From positions 43,430,698-43,494,697 of the forward strand of contig JALGQZ010000011.1 of the NCBI GenBank assembly GCA_023105745.1: a stretch of DNA of 64,000 bases, read 5' to 3'. Positions 1-12,095 of this stretch are shown piece by piece. The number at the start of each line of letters is the position of its first letter. Position 1 is the stretch's first letter. The translations under genes and the position numbers were made by a program. Source of the DNA: Austropuccinia psidii. Lineage: Eukaryota; Basidiomycota; Pucciniomycetes; Pucciniales; Sphaerophragmiaceae. The notes beneath the pieces are model-generated. The model saw only the letters and a program-made list of their open reading frames with translations, was not told where the DNA came from and searched no databases.

Positions 1-1543
1 ATTTAAGGCTAAAAAAGAAATTTCTTCAAGAGCAATTTCAATTGGAATTAATTGAGCAATGAACTGCAAGCAATTAATTGACGAACAAAGTCTTTAAAAA
101 GAATATCAAAGAGAAAACACGCCCAAAAGTGACCAGAGTGAATTTGGAAACAAAGTGACAAAGTTTACAGTGATGAAAGATGCTTTAATTCACTTTTGGG
201 GTGGCTCAGGGGTAAAAATGATTATAAGATTTACAAACAATGATTATAATAATTTTTTCACATGGTTAAAAGGCTCAAAATGATTTAAGAAAGGTGGTTG
301 GAATCTTTTATTTATTGGTTTAACAGTGATTAAACTAGTTATAAAAGGAAAAGATTCTAACATGAAGAGAAAAGTGGGGCAAAGAAGACATTCTTTTATA
401 GCCATCAATTTTCTTACTCCAAAAGTAAAATTTACTCTTGTCAGTCGTGAAAAATAGTCTGACAACAGAAAAGCCAATTATGGAATCATTGAACCCTGGT
501 TTAAGCCATTTTTAGCCATTTTAGACCCTTAAATCAGCCATTACTATAGCAATACCTGGTCTAGAGCCTTCAAAACACGTCAGAATGTGTGTAAGAGACG
601 TAGAAACCAGTTAAAACTGTTTTTACTATGATTTTTCTATCTTAAGGGTAGTTTTACCCTCTTGGCAACAGCTAAAACTACCCCAGTTGGTATCAAAACC
701 TCATCATCAATTGAGTCCACAGACCCTGTAACTCAATTCCAGGCCAAAAGTGATGAGCTTTTGCGTGAATTTTGACACCACATGCCTGTCAGAAAGGAAT
801 TTGGGGGTCTAGCTCCCCCTTAGAGCTGGAGTTCCTTCCCCCCCCCCCAAATTTAATCTTTCCAATTTATTTTTCCTTTAATTCCTCATCATGTATTATA
901 CTTATAATTTACATATGTAATTCAATTGAGTTGTACAGTTCAATACAGTAATAATTGATACCTCATATGTAAATCAAAGTTCACTTATGTAATACACATG
1001 CACATTTTGACATTTCAATTGAATTCAATTGAAAATACTTTAATTCCTCATAACTTCTAAAATATACACAACACCCCAATTTTAACACAACTTTTGGTGA
1101 TTAACACTACATGTGATGTGAATTAAATTAATGTTTTGAGGATTTTCAATTTTCATACAGAAAATACTAAAAACTTAATTTAAGCTTATTTAGAGTTGAG
1201 TTACAAAATTTTCACTCAGAGGTGACCCCACCTGATTTTTAAATGGGGAATCCAATGGTGAAATAATTTTTATATGTTTATTTATTGGATAAAAAAGTTA
1301 TAATAATTTTTTATTTAACTTTTTTCCAAATTTATTTATTTTTTTACAATTTTGTTAAAAATTCATTTTTACTTAATTTTTTCAAGTATAAATGTAATTT
1401 TATTCTCAATTGTGAATATAATTTTATATTTATATTTTGATTTTTCATTTTAATAATATAAATAAATTTATTTTATTTATATTTATATGTTAATTTTGTA
1501 TTTGTGGTCTTTTGGGTATATGAAATTACCTCTAAGGCTCACA
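1..1543. mobile_element. LTR-2 family solo LTR, left end outside window
   Basis: This stretch aligns closely with 54087-55665, in the same orientation. In the second copy the full unit is 1,806 bp, starts TGTAAGG, ends CTCACA and has a 5-bp target duplication, which is the form of an LTR. Here the right terminus CTCACA ends at 1543 and is followed by AGCCC, which is native LTR-1 sequence. About 227 bp of the left end lie before base 1. No internal retrotransposon genes adjoin it on the right, so it is a solo LTR or the end of an element to the left. A 77-codon minus-strand open frame at 244-477 lies inside it and is probably not a gene. Confidence 0.75.
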
Positions 1544-1851
1544 AGCCCTGACTTAGAGATTCAATTTGAATACCCATTTTCTAGGGTTAAGTCTCTTCTT
1601 CTTGATCTCAGATTAGAGGAGAAAAATAAGGTTTATACACAGCAACAACTTTGAGCAGGAATAGCTTTGTTATTCCTTGTTCTATTATGGTGGAACTTGT
1701 GTATTTTAAAAATGAATGGTTTCCTCTTTCCTTTGATACTTTTTGAGCTTATTTGGCTCAGATCCATGTTTTGGTGTTATCTTGGCTTTACCATTGGTTT
1801 ATGGTATTTGGCTGTCATGCTTGTGCTCTGGTTTTGAGTGACAGGCTGACA
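1544..1851 (-). mobile_element. LTR-1 (gypsy) LTR fragment, reverse, split by LTR-2
   Basis: The sequence matches the first ~310 bp of the LTR at 33931-35345 in reverse complement. It ends in CAGGCTGACA at 1851, the complement of the LTR start TGTCAGCCTG. At its left edge, the LTR-1 consensus 'gatAGCCCtgg' is cut exactly where the LTR-2 copy ends, so LTR-2 was inserted into this LTR and AGCCC is the likely target duplication. No polypurine tract or pol sequence follows at 1852, so it looks like a solo LTR. Confidence 0.75.
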
Positions 1852-2622
1852 ACTATCCAGAAGGCTATTTGAGGACACCAATAACCTGGCGCTTCATTCT
1901 TTGGTCATCCCAATTTCAAAGTATTCACCCAAGGGAATACTTTCCCAGGATTCTTCAATGCCAGCTCAAGAGGTTGGTTTTTATCAAATCAGTTGTCAAG
2001 GAATCAAGAGCCTTGGAAAACTCAATTGGTCCATATTAGCTGTATTCAGGAAACCTGTATCTCATTGATCTTTTGAGGTAAGTTTTTTTTCCACTGTGGG
2101 AACTCAAGGTACACAGTTCAATTCTCAAGATGGCCAGAGCTTTATTGACCCAAAGCAGTCAATACAGTTGTTTTATCAACCCTCCAGGATCGGTCTTTCA
2201 ATTTTACACATATACTTTCCACCTTTTCACCCCTGGGGACTTTTTTCCCCAGTTAATTAATCTATTGGAGTTATTTTTTATTATTATTTTATTTTCATTC
2301 TTCAAATTGAATAATTATATTTATAATCCAGTCCTTTGCATCTTTTCTTTTCCTTTCAGTGGATATTGTTTTTCATATCCTTTACTCATTCCATTGTTCT
2401 TTCTGGCAGGTTGAAACATTGAATTGAGGTTTCATTTTGTTGGCTCTTTGAACTTTTTCCTCTGTCTTCCTCTCTTATATTTGGCATATTTGTACTTGCT
2501 TTAATTTTCCTTAAAATAAATATAATATTCAGTTATTCCTTAATTCTTTTGGAGCCCTCCAAGTGAGTTCTTGATTTCTGAGTTCCAGGCCACTCTTGTT
2601 TTCCCCAAGATCCCCTGTGATA
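1852..2622 (+). mobile_element. LTR-3 family, divergent copy
   Basis: The right half (about 2200-2622) aligns with the well-bounded LTR-3 at 17032-17722. Shared blocks include the CACCTTTTCAC / TTTTTCCCCAGTTAATTA motif, the 'AGGTTGAAACA' block and the end CCCCTGTGA. The last two bases are TA instead of CA. The left boundary is unclear: candidates are near 1854 (TATCCAG, a decayed TGTCACAG) or 1870. The 94-codon open frame at 2130-2414 falls inside the repeat and shows no recognisable domain. Confidence 0.5.
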
Positions 2623-2699
2623 TATTTAATGAGACTTAGGCTTATTAATAAGGTTTCCAAAGGTTTTTAATTGACTCATTGGTTAAAATAAGCCATTTT

Positions 2700-3330
2700 T
2701 CGAATCTTTAGGATTTTCTATGCCTCAGAGTGCTGAGAGATTGGGGTACTCTGACTCTATTTGATGTCTTTTGCCCCTTTAGGATATTTTCATATCAAAA
2801 ATAGTAATTAAAGGTGAAATAATGATATCCACTATGAGTGTACCAAACTTTATTCCTAAATAAAGTAGTTTTAAGTTCCATCAAAATTCATAACACTAAT
2901 CTTGGCTTATATGTAACATTAATCTTTAAAGTATCCCATTATTTTTGTGTTAAAATACAAAAGATAGAAATTTTCAAAATTCTTTTATGTGGAATGGATG
3001 ATTATTTGTTAAATTATTTTTTTATATTACTACCTCATGGAGTCAATTTAATCTTATTCACCTTATAGAGCTACCCTAGGTTAAGTTCTGTTTAGGATTC
3101 AAATATGGTCTTGAATAAATGGTTTTATTTACTCACAAAAAATTTATTCATACCTTTCTTTATTAAAAATAATTAATTTTGTATATATAAATGACTTATA
3201 GGTTATGAATATTCAAAAAAATTATTTTTGAATTTTTTTTAGCTTATTTGAGTATTTAAAATATACTTAAAAGCTCACACATAGAATTCCCTTCTTTATT
3301 TGGTATAATTTTTTCAGGGAAATGTAAATC
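2700..3330 (+). repeat. Dispersed repeat H, copy 1
   Basis: This stretch aligns along about 600 bp with 60085-60690 in the same orientation. Shared blocks are 'ATGCCTCAGAG', 'CATATCAAAAATAGTAATT', 'GATATCCACTATG', 'CATAACACTAATCTT' and 'GAGCTACCCTAGGTTAA'. Both copies contain a short open frame starting at the same ATG, with a similar first half (HNTNL, YVT, HYF, LCG). The copies differ by many substitutions and indels. I recognise no domain or terminal structure, and the class of the repeat is unknown. Confidence 0.6.
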
Positions 3331-5300
3331 CAATTTAACTTGAGCTTAAAAAATTTCTTTCATTATTCATATAAATATAAACATAAAATTCCATTTAATT
3401 TTGGAGTAGGGGTGGGGTTACCAAAAATCAGAGGCAAAGATTTAACTTTTTTTTAAAAAAAAAAAAATATTCTAAAATATAAATAATTTGGTTTTTATTT
3501 TCTCTTAAAAATAAAATATTTTTTATTTTTTATTTTTGAAATTTTCAATTCAATTGGAAATTTTTTTTTAGAAATCTTAAAAATATTATTACCAAAATTT
3601 AATATCTTTAAATTATTTTAGAAATAATTTCTTATGAATTTAAGATCAACTAATTATTGATTTGATAACTTTTTTTCTTTAATTAAATTTTTATCTAGAT
3701 TGGATAATAAATATAAAAAAAATATTTATCTTTTTTTTATAAATTTTCTATATATATTCACTCAGCTTCTTCTAATTTATAAATATGTTTTATAAAAATA
3801 GATATCTATTAATAATTCTTCAAAAAAAAAAAAAGCTTAATAAAAAAATAAAAAAAATAAAAGTTACTATGATAATTCATAAAATAAAATCAATTAATTT
3901 CAAAAAAAAGAATTAAATTATCAAAAGAAATAACAGTTCTTTTTTATTTAAATAAGAGATTTTAGTCTGATGTTGAAATTGAGTATTTAAATTTGGAGAA
4001 TTTCATACCAGATATATATTATTTCATTAAGTAAATGGTATAAAACTAAATAATAAATAAGTAATTTCTCAATTTGATTAATATGCTTTCTTTTTCAGCT
4101 AAGTTTAATTAAACTTTGGAAAATATTTGATCAACTTCCTTTATTAATATTACAATTGAATCTTATATTTACTTCCTTAAATGATTAAGAAATAAATTAA
4201 TTGTTTTTTCTTTGAATCATTGAGTAAATTTTTATAATATTCAGGTTTTAAAAAGCAAGTTATAGAATATTCTGAATTAGATAGAACATATTAAAGGTTT
4301 ATTATTTTCTTAAATAAACCCAATGGATTTTTTGAGAAGTTTACATTTTATAAAAAATTCAAAAATCATAAGATTAGACAGGGAAACCTCAAAAAACAAA
4401 AATTGAATGATTAAAGATATCAAAAATAAGATTTATAAAAATATAATACTTGAAGAATTCCATAACTAACTTACTTCTAAGAAAAAGAAAGAAGAAAGAC
4501 ATACATCCTTTTATAATTAAGATATTGATTTAAATTAAGTAATGTATTATTACCTGATGAGATTGTTTTTTGATAAATAAGTTTAGTACATTAAGGGAAT
4601 CCCTTCATATTAATTACTAGAGACCTTTTAAAATTCTACTCAACTTTTGGTGAGGCTATAAACTTATTTTTAAATCCAAAAATTGCTTTAATAGATTTGC
4701 CAGTATATAAGAATATTTTTCTATATGATCATGTAAAAAAAACTTTTCCATCTGTACAATTGAAAGTTTATTAAGATTAGTTTCAAATTAGCAAAGACTC
4801 AATTTCATTTTTAAGAAAGGCTTTCTTTATAAATAAATTGACCTTGCGAAATGAAATGTGATCCTACTTATAAGAATAATAATCTTGAGTCAAAGACACT
4901 TCCTGAAATAAATTAATATAATTCAAAAACCATTCACAAATTGATGAAAAGTACTTGTTTTAAATGATCAATTTGTGATTTTTTAGGGATTGAAATATGT
5001 GATTTTGTTTTTAGTTTGATTTGAATAGGCTTAATACCTTTTGAAATTAGATTAAAAGTGATGATAGTTTGATTGGAAGGTATGAAGGGTGTTTAAATTT
5101 CTCTAATTGATGATTTCAGAGCTTGAATTCAAATTTAACTTTAAAGAAATCTTATCATTGAAGTTTGATGAGTATGGTCATGGGATTTGAGTTTGATATT
5201 TATGGTCTGATTGATTATCTCCCAAGTAAGCTTCTTTTTTAGGGTTTCAATTTGTTTGACCTCCTTGAAAGTTTTTAGCTGATCAAAATGAATTTAATCT
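3331..5300. other. AT-rich intergenic sequence upstream of ALG12
   Basis: This is AT-rich DNA with no open frame above 60 codons and no repeat match that I could see in the window. Base composition becomes less extreme after about 5320, approaching the ALG12 5' region. The last few hundred bases are where the ALG12 promoter would be expected, but I see no clear core element. Confidence 0.5.
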
Positions 5301-5639
5301 AATTTAATTTGCTTTTATTTGAGAATCTTTGATATTGACTGGTGTCTTGTCTTGCTTGAGTGAGAGACTTTCTCCTCCTGTTGGTACACCACCTCAGCAC
5401 CTGTACAGTACAATCAGTATTGAGTATACTGTATTGAAGAATTTAATCTTAGGAATCTTTTATTTTTTAATTTCTAAATCCTTTAAATTTGGCTTGGTTT
5501 CCAATTTCAAATTTCTAATTCCCAATTTCCAATCAGAATTTCGAGTTCGATCTTCTTATTTTGGATTGGAATCAATATTCTTTGAGTCGTCGCCCAGAGC
5601 CAGACTACCAAGCAGCCGCACTCAGCCAGACAGACGCTC

Positions 5640-7895
5640 ATGAGATCTGATATGATCTTCATCTTAACGGCTTTGCTGCTCTTCGCCGTCGGCTTGCTCT
5701 TGCTGTTGATCTCTCCGTATACCAAAGTGGAGGAATCTTTCAATTTACATGCTATACATGACTTCATCCATCTCCCTAATCCATCGGCTGTCGCTCATTT
5801 CGGTGACCATACTCTCTTCCCCGGCCCAGTCCCTCGCACTTTTATCGGCGCTCTCGCCATCGCGTTCATCGCTAGACCCTTGATCTTCGTCTTCAACGCT
5901 TTCGGCTTCACTCATTCAAAGTTTGCTGAACAGATTCTCGGTTAGTGCTTTTTGTGCATCGGATTTCGTCCTCAAAAGATTTAAAATATTAAATCACTCA
6001 CATCGACTCCTCCTTCGTAGCTCGTCACATATTGGGAATCTTCAATTCAAGCTCATTAGTTTACTTTGGCCTTTGCAGCCGATTTGTTTTTGGTGATCTG
6101 GCTGCAATCTTAATGTTATTACTATCAGCTTGTCAATTTCATTTGGCTTTTTATTCCAGTCGGACTTTGCCCAACATGTTCGCTTTTCCTCTCGGTCCGC
6201 GCGCCTTCTAACTCAATCTTTCTCTTGTCTTGTTGCATCTTAACTAATCTCTTGAGAAAATTTAATCATTTTAACCCTTAAATTTAATCAAAACAAAAAA
6301 CAAAACAAAAAAACCAAATTCAATTTCATTAAAACTGATCTGGAAAAAATGTTGGGTTATTTTATTCAATCAACTTAGTTCAAATCGCCATAGGTCAATA
6401 TATGGTTACAATGAGAAGAGGACAGACTAGTCCAATTAGAAAAAGGAGAACCTTGCGGGCATGTTCATTTTTAACATTTGCCGCTATCGTCTTCAGGCTT
6501 GAACTTCTCGGTTTATTGGCTCCCATCACTTTACTCAGTTTGGTTTCCAAGCGAGTCACTTTTTGGGAACTCGTCCGTCGTGGTTTCTTGGCTACTTTTG
6601 CTGCTTTAGGTCAGCTATCTCATTATCATTGGGGATCTTTTTTTAAGCAAACTTTATTAATCAACCTACATATATTTATTAGAAATGACTCTTCCCGTGG
6701 ATTCTTACTTTTGGCAAAAATTAACTTGGCCTGAAGGCACTTCGGTCATTTTTAATGTTTTAGCTGGCAATTCAAAAAAATGGGGTGTAAGCTCCCATCC
6801 TAAAACTCTTTAAACAAAAACTTGAAAATTTCACTCAAATCTAAATCTTCCTTCTTGGCTTCTTTACAGGTCATGCCATGGCACTTTTACTTTACATCAG
6901 CACTTCCCAAGCTATTAGGAATTAGTTATCCATTTGCAATCCTTGGCTTTATCCTCAATAGAAAATTACTCATCTTAGGATTATCCACTTTGGTTTTTAT
7001 TGGTTTAATGTCCATTTTAGATCACAAAGAGAGTAGATTTATAATCTACGTCATTCCTCTTTGGAATCTCTCTACTTCTGTTGGCGTAAATCGCTTGTTG
7101 GTCTCTTTGTTTTTAATCAAATTAGCCTTCTCTTATTTTTCTCTCACTCCACCAATCTGACCCAATTTTTCCTGGTTTTTTCTCATATCATCTCATACAT
7201 TTTAATGGTCAATCAACCAGGAGTAGCTTTTTTTCATATCCCAAATGGGTCAAGCTATGTCTTTTCTCACTCATTGGAGCGCTCACAATCCTTAGCACGA
7301 TTCTGTCAACCTACTTATCAATATACAATTACCCAGGAGGTCTAGCAATGACTTCATTACATTCAAACACTAATTTCAAATCTCTCCCTCGTCAGTTCTA
7401 ATTTAATCTATTTCAACACATCTTCAATAAAATCTAAATACCTTGCCCAATCACTTATGCTTTATACTATTAGATTTAAGGATTCATCTGGACGATTTAG
7501 TTTGTCAAACAGGCGCCTCCAGGTTCTTACAATTAAATGATAAAGAAGCCACCCTCAAGTATGCCCCTTCCAATGGAAAGAATGCTTGGGAATACGATAA
7601 AATTGCCAATTTAACCTTTGAAGCCAATCAATTTGATCTAATACTTTCTGAACGATCCGAAATTTTGGGATTTGAAGCAATTGAGCACTTTCCAGCATTC
7701 GAGAGGATAGACTGGCAAAAATTCCCTGGTGGACCCGCTCAATACATTTGGATGGTTTTGGGGAATCTTTGCTCACACATCAAGCGGAAACAGACAATTG
7801 GGAAAACCTGCAAATCGATTTGGAGCCAATTTAGCCCCTTTAGAATAGTTTTGAATAAGAAAAGGGTGACATTATTTTCAAAACAAAAAAACTAG
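5640..7895 (+). CDS. ALG12: ALG12 dolichyl-P-mannose alpha-1,6-mannosyltransferase, seven exons
   Basis: This gene encodes the GT22-family ER enzyme that adds the eighth mannose to the dolichol-linked N-glycan precursor from Dol-P-Man. The predicted exons are 5640-5940, 6021-6194, 6379-6609, 6683-6786, 6870-7096, 7221-7390 and 7474-7895. Together they give 1,629 nt in one frame, about 542 residues, close to the usual ALG12 length. Family blocks seen in order are YTKVEESFN with the luminal acidic pair, VPRTFIG, SACQFHLAFYSSRTLPN, TFAAIVFRLEL, VDSYFWQKLTWPEG, MPWHFYFTSALPK, HKESRFIIYVIP, YNYPGG and QTGASRFLQ. The protein is hydrophobic throughout, as expected for a multi-pass GT-C enzyme. Most introns are GT-AG and short (73-184 nt). 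The donors at 6195 (GTCCGC) and 7097 (GTTGGT) are weak, so those junctions are tentative. The start ATG 5640 directly precedes the hydrophobic N-terminus; 5652 is an alternative. The last exon is odd: around 7740-7830 a second frame resembles the family about as well. Confidence 0.87.
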
Positions 7896-8046
7896 ATACC
7901 AATTCAATTTGTTGGCTTTCCAAAATTAAATAAACATTCAACCATTTGCCTTTTTCTCTCAAGTATTTTGGTTCGTTCAAGTTAGTAATTTGCTTTCCAG
8001 GAAATCCTATACATGGAATTCCTTCTGCTAACTTGACGCCCTTCAC
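7840..8046 (-). CDS. Possible minus-strand exon, unidentified
   Basis: A 68-codon open frame on the minus strand overlaps the last bases of ALG12. Its first ~40 residues (MKGVKLAEGIPCIGFPGK..., then NEPKYLREKGKWL) have normal amino-acid composition for this genome. Its tail becomes AT-driven and hydrophobic. A possible acceptor (CCTAG) lies just upstream of the ATG on that strand. It could be an exon of a gene convergent with ALG12, or chance. I do not recognise a family. Confidence 0.2.
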   Translation of the reverse strand: MKGVKLAEGIPCIGFPGKQITNLNEPKYLREKGKWLNVYLILESQQIELVSSFFVLKIMSPFSYSKLF

Positions 8047-8394
8047 CTCATGTCCCTAGGTTTTTTTGTCTCGCCCTTATCTTTTTATGTTGTAGCTAGA
8101 GTGTTAAAGAAAAGCAAAAAAAGAGAAGTGTAGTTTCAAAATAAATCAAATCGATTTAAAGTCACAATAATTAGATCAAGGAAATAAGGTGAAATTGAAC
8201 TAAAGTCGTGATTTTGACTCAGCGAATCTAGTTTTGCTGAGATAGATAATTAAAGCGAACCAAATAAATGGCTTTTGCGTTCAGCTAAAATGTCAACTTG
8301 CTTGAAAGTATACTTTAATAGTCTTGTAAAGAGTCTTAGATCTTAGGACTATTGCTTGTTCATCTTTGATTTTGGTTCAAGTATTTGATTGCAG

Positions 8395-8529
8395 CGGGCC
8401 GCATCACAGTCTGAAGCGCACTTCGACCTTGAAAAAGGATGCTGGCAAGGTATCAAGTTCTTAAAGAAACCGTTAATTCTCAAGCATAACGATTTTGAAG
8501 CCCATGGTATAACCCTGACCCATGCATGA
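8395..8529 (+). CDS. Possible terminal exon of an unidentified gene
   Basis: After a pyrimidine-containing stretch and GCAG (8391-8394) there are 44 open codons ending in TGA at 8527-8529. The block is clearly richer in G and C than its flanks and uses charged residues (SEAHFDLEKGCW, KHNDFEAHG). It is too short for a normal ORF scan. It resembles a last exon by composition only; upstream exons were not found and no family is recognised. It could also be chance in a GC-richer 3' flank. Confidence 0.22.
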   Translation, partial: RAASQSEAHFDLEKGCWQGIKFLKKPLILKHNDFEAHGITLTHA

Positions 8530-8559
8530 CATTTGACTTCCCTTTTGCTGTTTTCATGC

Positions 8560-10350
8560 CGTGTAATTCAAAACAAGGGCTAACCGACCCTACCCAAATT
8601 ATAATTTCGAAGATTTTTTTGTAAAAAAAAAGAGAGCTTTTTCTTGCATTAAGTCATAATAATAATAGTATTTATAAAAGAAGGCAATCTAGCTTAATTT
8701 ATTTTGTTGTCAATTGTTCCTATATAACCCAAGAACTTATCAAAAAAGAAGAAAAAATCAAATTATGAAGTTAAAAAAAAAAAAAGTCTAAAAAGTCTAA
8801 AATAAGTTTGAATTATGATTACTTTCTATTTTCATTTAGTTTTAAATATGGTAATAAAAAAAAAAAAAAAAGACTTATCTAATAAATTTTTTAAAAATGT
8901 CTTTTTTTTTTTTTAATTGAATATTTATTTCTTTAATTTTATAAAAAAAAAAAAAAAAACAAAAAATCAAGCATAAAATTTATAAATTAATTTTTTAATT
9001 ATTATTATTATTATTATTTTAAAAGATTTAAAATTAAAATTAAAATAAAACTCATATTTAATAATTGAAAAAAAATAATGATAATATATATATATATATA
9101 TATATTAGGGTAATTAGATTTATTTTTATTTTTATTTTTTTTGTAAGAAAAAATTTAAATAAATAAATAAATATTAGTAAAAAAAACAAAAAAAAAACAT
9201 ATTTATACGTTTTCCTTATTTATTTATTTTTTTTTAGCCTTTTTTTTTTTTTAAAAAAAAGAAAAAAACACACCTCAAATCCAAAAAGAATAAATAAATA
9301 AAAATTCAAATGTTTAAATTAAGAATTTTTATTTTTAATAACTTAATTTTCAATTTTTAATTATTTTTACACTTATTTTTTTTATTTTATTTTCTTTTGA
9401 AGTTTTAAGCCTTCCCCCCCAAAAAAACAATTATTATTATTATTATTATTATAACTATTATCTTTTTTGTAATTTTATCAAGTGATTTTAAACCAAATGG
9501 TATTTAGTAATTTAAAAAAAAAAAAAAAAGAAAAAAAGAAAAAATTAAAGTTAATTTTTTCTTTTTTTTTTTTTTGGTTTTTTTTTTTTTAAAAAAAAAA
9601 TTCTTTTTTTTTTTAAGTTATTTTTTTTTTTTTCTTGAAGTTAAAATATTTAGTAATAAAATTTTATTTTATTTTATTATTTTACATTTTTTTCTTTTTT
9701 TTCTTTTTTTTTTTTTTTTTTTTTTCTTTTTTCAAAAAAAAAAAAAAAAATCTAAAAAAAAGTAAAAAAAAAAAAGGTAAATAATTTTATTTAATTAAAA
9801 TTAAAAAAAAAATATGAATTTAATTTAAAAAAAGATTTATTTTATTTTAAAAAATTCATTTTGAATTTTCTTTCTTTTCTTTCTTTTCTTTTTTCTCTTT
9901 TTTCTCTTTTTTTTCTTTTTTTTCTTTTTCTTTTTTTTTGAAAAGAAATAGCTTTTTAAGTTAAAGTCTTTGAAATCAAAATGAGGTATATATTCAATTA
10001 ATTATTAGTTTCTTTTTTTCTTTGAAAAATAAACTAAAATTAATTATTAGATCTTAATTTATGTTAAGTAATTTTAAATAATCAAATATATACCTTTTTT
10101 TTTCTTTATAATATTTTACTATTATTGTTCTTTTTTTTCATTGAAAAAAAATATATTCAAACATAAATTTCTTTGTTTTAATTACTTAATTAAAATTTAA
10201 TTTTATCTTTCTTTTTTCTCTCAAAAAAAAAAAATTGAAAATTCTTTACATTTTAAAACTTTCTAGACAAAAATTTACTTTATTAAAAATTTCATGAAAA
10301 CTCAAAAAAAAATTCAATTGTAAGGTTTTTTTTTTGAAAAAAAGAGAAAG
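8560..10350. repeat. Low-complexity A/T homopolymer and microsatellite block
   Basis: Dozens of A or T runs of 9-20 bases occur here, often T-run next to A-run (for example 9582-9601). There are a (TA)n run at about 9083-9106, (ATT)n runs at about 8999-9018 and 9431-9450, and a long pyrimidine tract of TTTCT/TTTTC units at about 9865-9940. The open frame at 9574-9765 is only poly-Phe/Lys made by these runs. No gene is supported. Confidence 0.85.
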
Positions 10351-12095
10351 ATTGAGTGAAGGTGGGTGGGTGGGTTATAAGAAAAAAATTAATTTGTGAA
10401 TATTATATAAAAAAAATCTACCATGAAAACTCAGAAGAGTCAACCTTAAAAACAGTTAAAAAAAGTTTTGAGTTTAAGAAATCCCAATTGAGAGAAAAAA
10501 TAACTCTCCTGGTACTTATCAACCCTTTTCACAACTAGTAGTAAGTAATAAAAATTTCAATTAGGAATAAATCATAGGTTAAGAAATTAATTGAATATAA
10601 TTAAATTCAAAGGGATTAAAGAAGAAGTCTTATTTAATAAAAAAATTTAAAATGTGAGAATTTCTATTACAAGGAAAGAAATATGGGGAAAAAAAGGTGA
10701 ATTATTGAATCAATGAATAGAAAAATCATAGTCTTTGATATTGATTGGTAATTGGATAACTCATTTCAGGAATAAGAATTAAATTTATCTTGAGGGATTG
10801 GCCAAAATATTAATACCATTTAAGCTGTGACAAGTATTTTTGAGGTGAGGGGAAAAAGTTATTCATAGATTGATAATTTGGCTTATTTCTTTGAATTTTT
10901 TCAAAAAAAATTGAGCTGAGATATTCATACCTGACTTCCTGAATTATTGCATCATTTTCAACTATGTGATATCAAATCAAATTAATCAGGTTTCTTTTAT
11001 ATTGACCTCATCATGTTTATGTATTGAAATGTTTAGTTTAAATACACTGTAAAATGTGTGATCAAATAGGTTGATTAAATATTTAAAGTTTGGGAAATTA
11101 ATTTCAAATGATGAGGAATTGATTCCACATAATGTGAAATTTATTACAGACAATTAGAAATTGATTTAAAATGATGTGGAATTTATCATTCATGATGAGA
11201 AATTAATTACCCAGGCTTAAGGATTGATCCAAAATAGTATGTAATTTAATCAATCTATTATATCAAATATCTTCCAGTTTATTTTGGATGAAACTTCCAA
11301 TAAATAACAATCACTGGTTCATTTGGAATAAACAAGGTTATTGTGATTAAATAATTCAGGAAGTTATTCTGTATTGTAAGTAGAATAAGACACAGTCCTT
11401 CTATCCAAACATTTAATCATCCTGTAAATTGATGGTTTGAAAATTATACTTCAAAATGAATACTGGAAGCTCTTATTAAACATGGCTCTTTCAAAAATAG
11501 AGAATACAAGCAGATTATGCAGATTTTTAATAAAAATATAACATAAAAAAAATTTGAAGGAGAAACTTGGGTAATAATCAATATTGAATTTTTTACATCT
11601 CATTTTGATTTAATCAAAAAAAAATATATCCAAAATTGTAGAATATTTATGTTGAATTCTCAAAGTTGTTGTTTTTCTGAAAAATACTTGTGAGTATGTG
11701 TATTTGTAATAATTCAGTTTATGAATAAATAATGGTATGATAAGCCAAACATAAAAAATAATTGAACCTTTTAAAAGGAGATTACTCAATAGAAATAACT
11801 TTATAGGAAGAATACTAGTTTGATTAGAATATGAATGTCTATAGGTTTTATTTTTGAACAGGAGATTTCCTATTATCTTGAATTTCTTTTGATTATTTCA
11901 AATTTGAATTAATTACTGTTATTTCTATTTTTTACCCAGGGTTTCTTCCTCTAATTTCTGTATATTAAGAAGGTTCATGATAATATTGACTTCCCCATTT
12001 GTAGTAGGGTGATGGTTGGTAGTCCCCTATTAAAGCCACTAGATATTGAGAAATTTAAATATTTGGGTCAATTAAAGACATAAAGATTTAGAAAA
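10351..12095. other. AT-rich intergenic sequence
   Basis: No recognisable gene is present. Around 11090-11200 there is a loose, decayed reiteration of a phrase like 'gatgtggaatttat' (GATGAGGAATTGATT, AATGTGAAATTTATT, GATGTGGAATTTATC, GATGAGAAATTAATT), possibly an old tandem repeat. Otherwise I see nothing definable. Confidence 0.4.

Noticed and set aside
244..477. 77-codon minus-strand frame, nearly identical to 54308-54541
   Set aside because: It lies inside the LTR-2 repeat in both places; the similarity is that of the repeat as a whole. No domain is recognised and LTRs seldom encode proteins.
5329..5643. 104-codon plus-strand frame before ALG12
   Set aside because: It ends at the ALG12 start in another frame, has no recognisable domain and covers the expected promoter and 5' UTR.
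9574..9765. 63-codon plus-strand open frame
   Set aside because: The translation is poly-Phe and poly-Lys from T and A runs; it is a low-complexity artefact.
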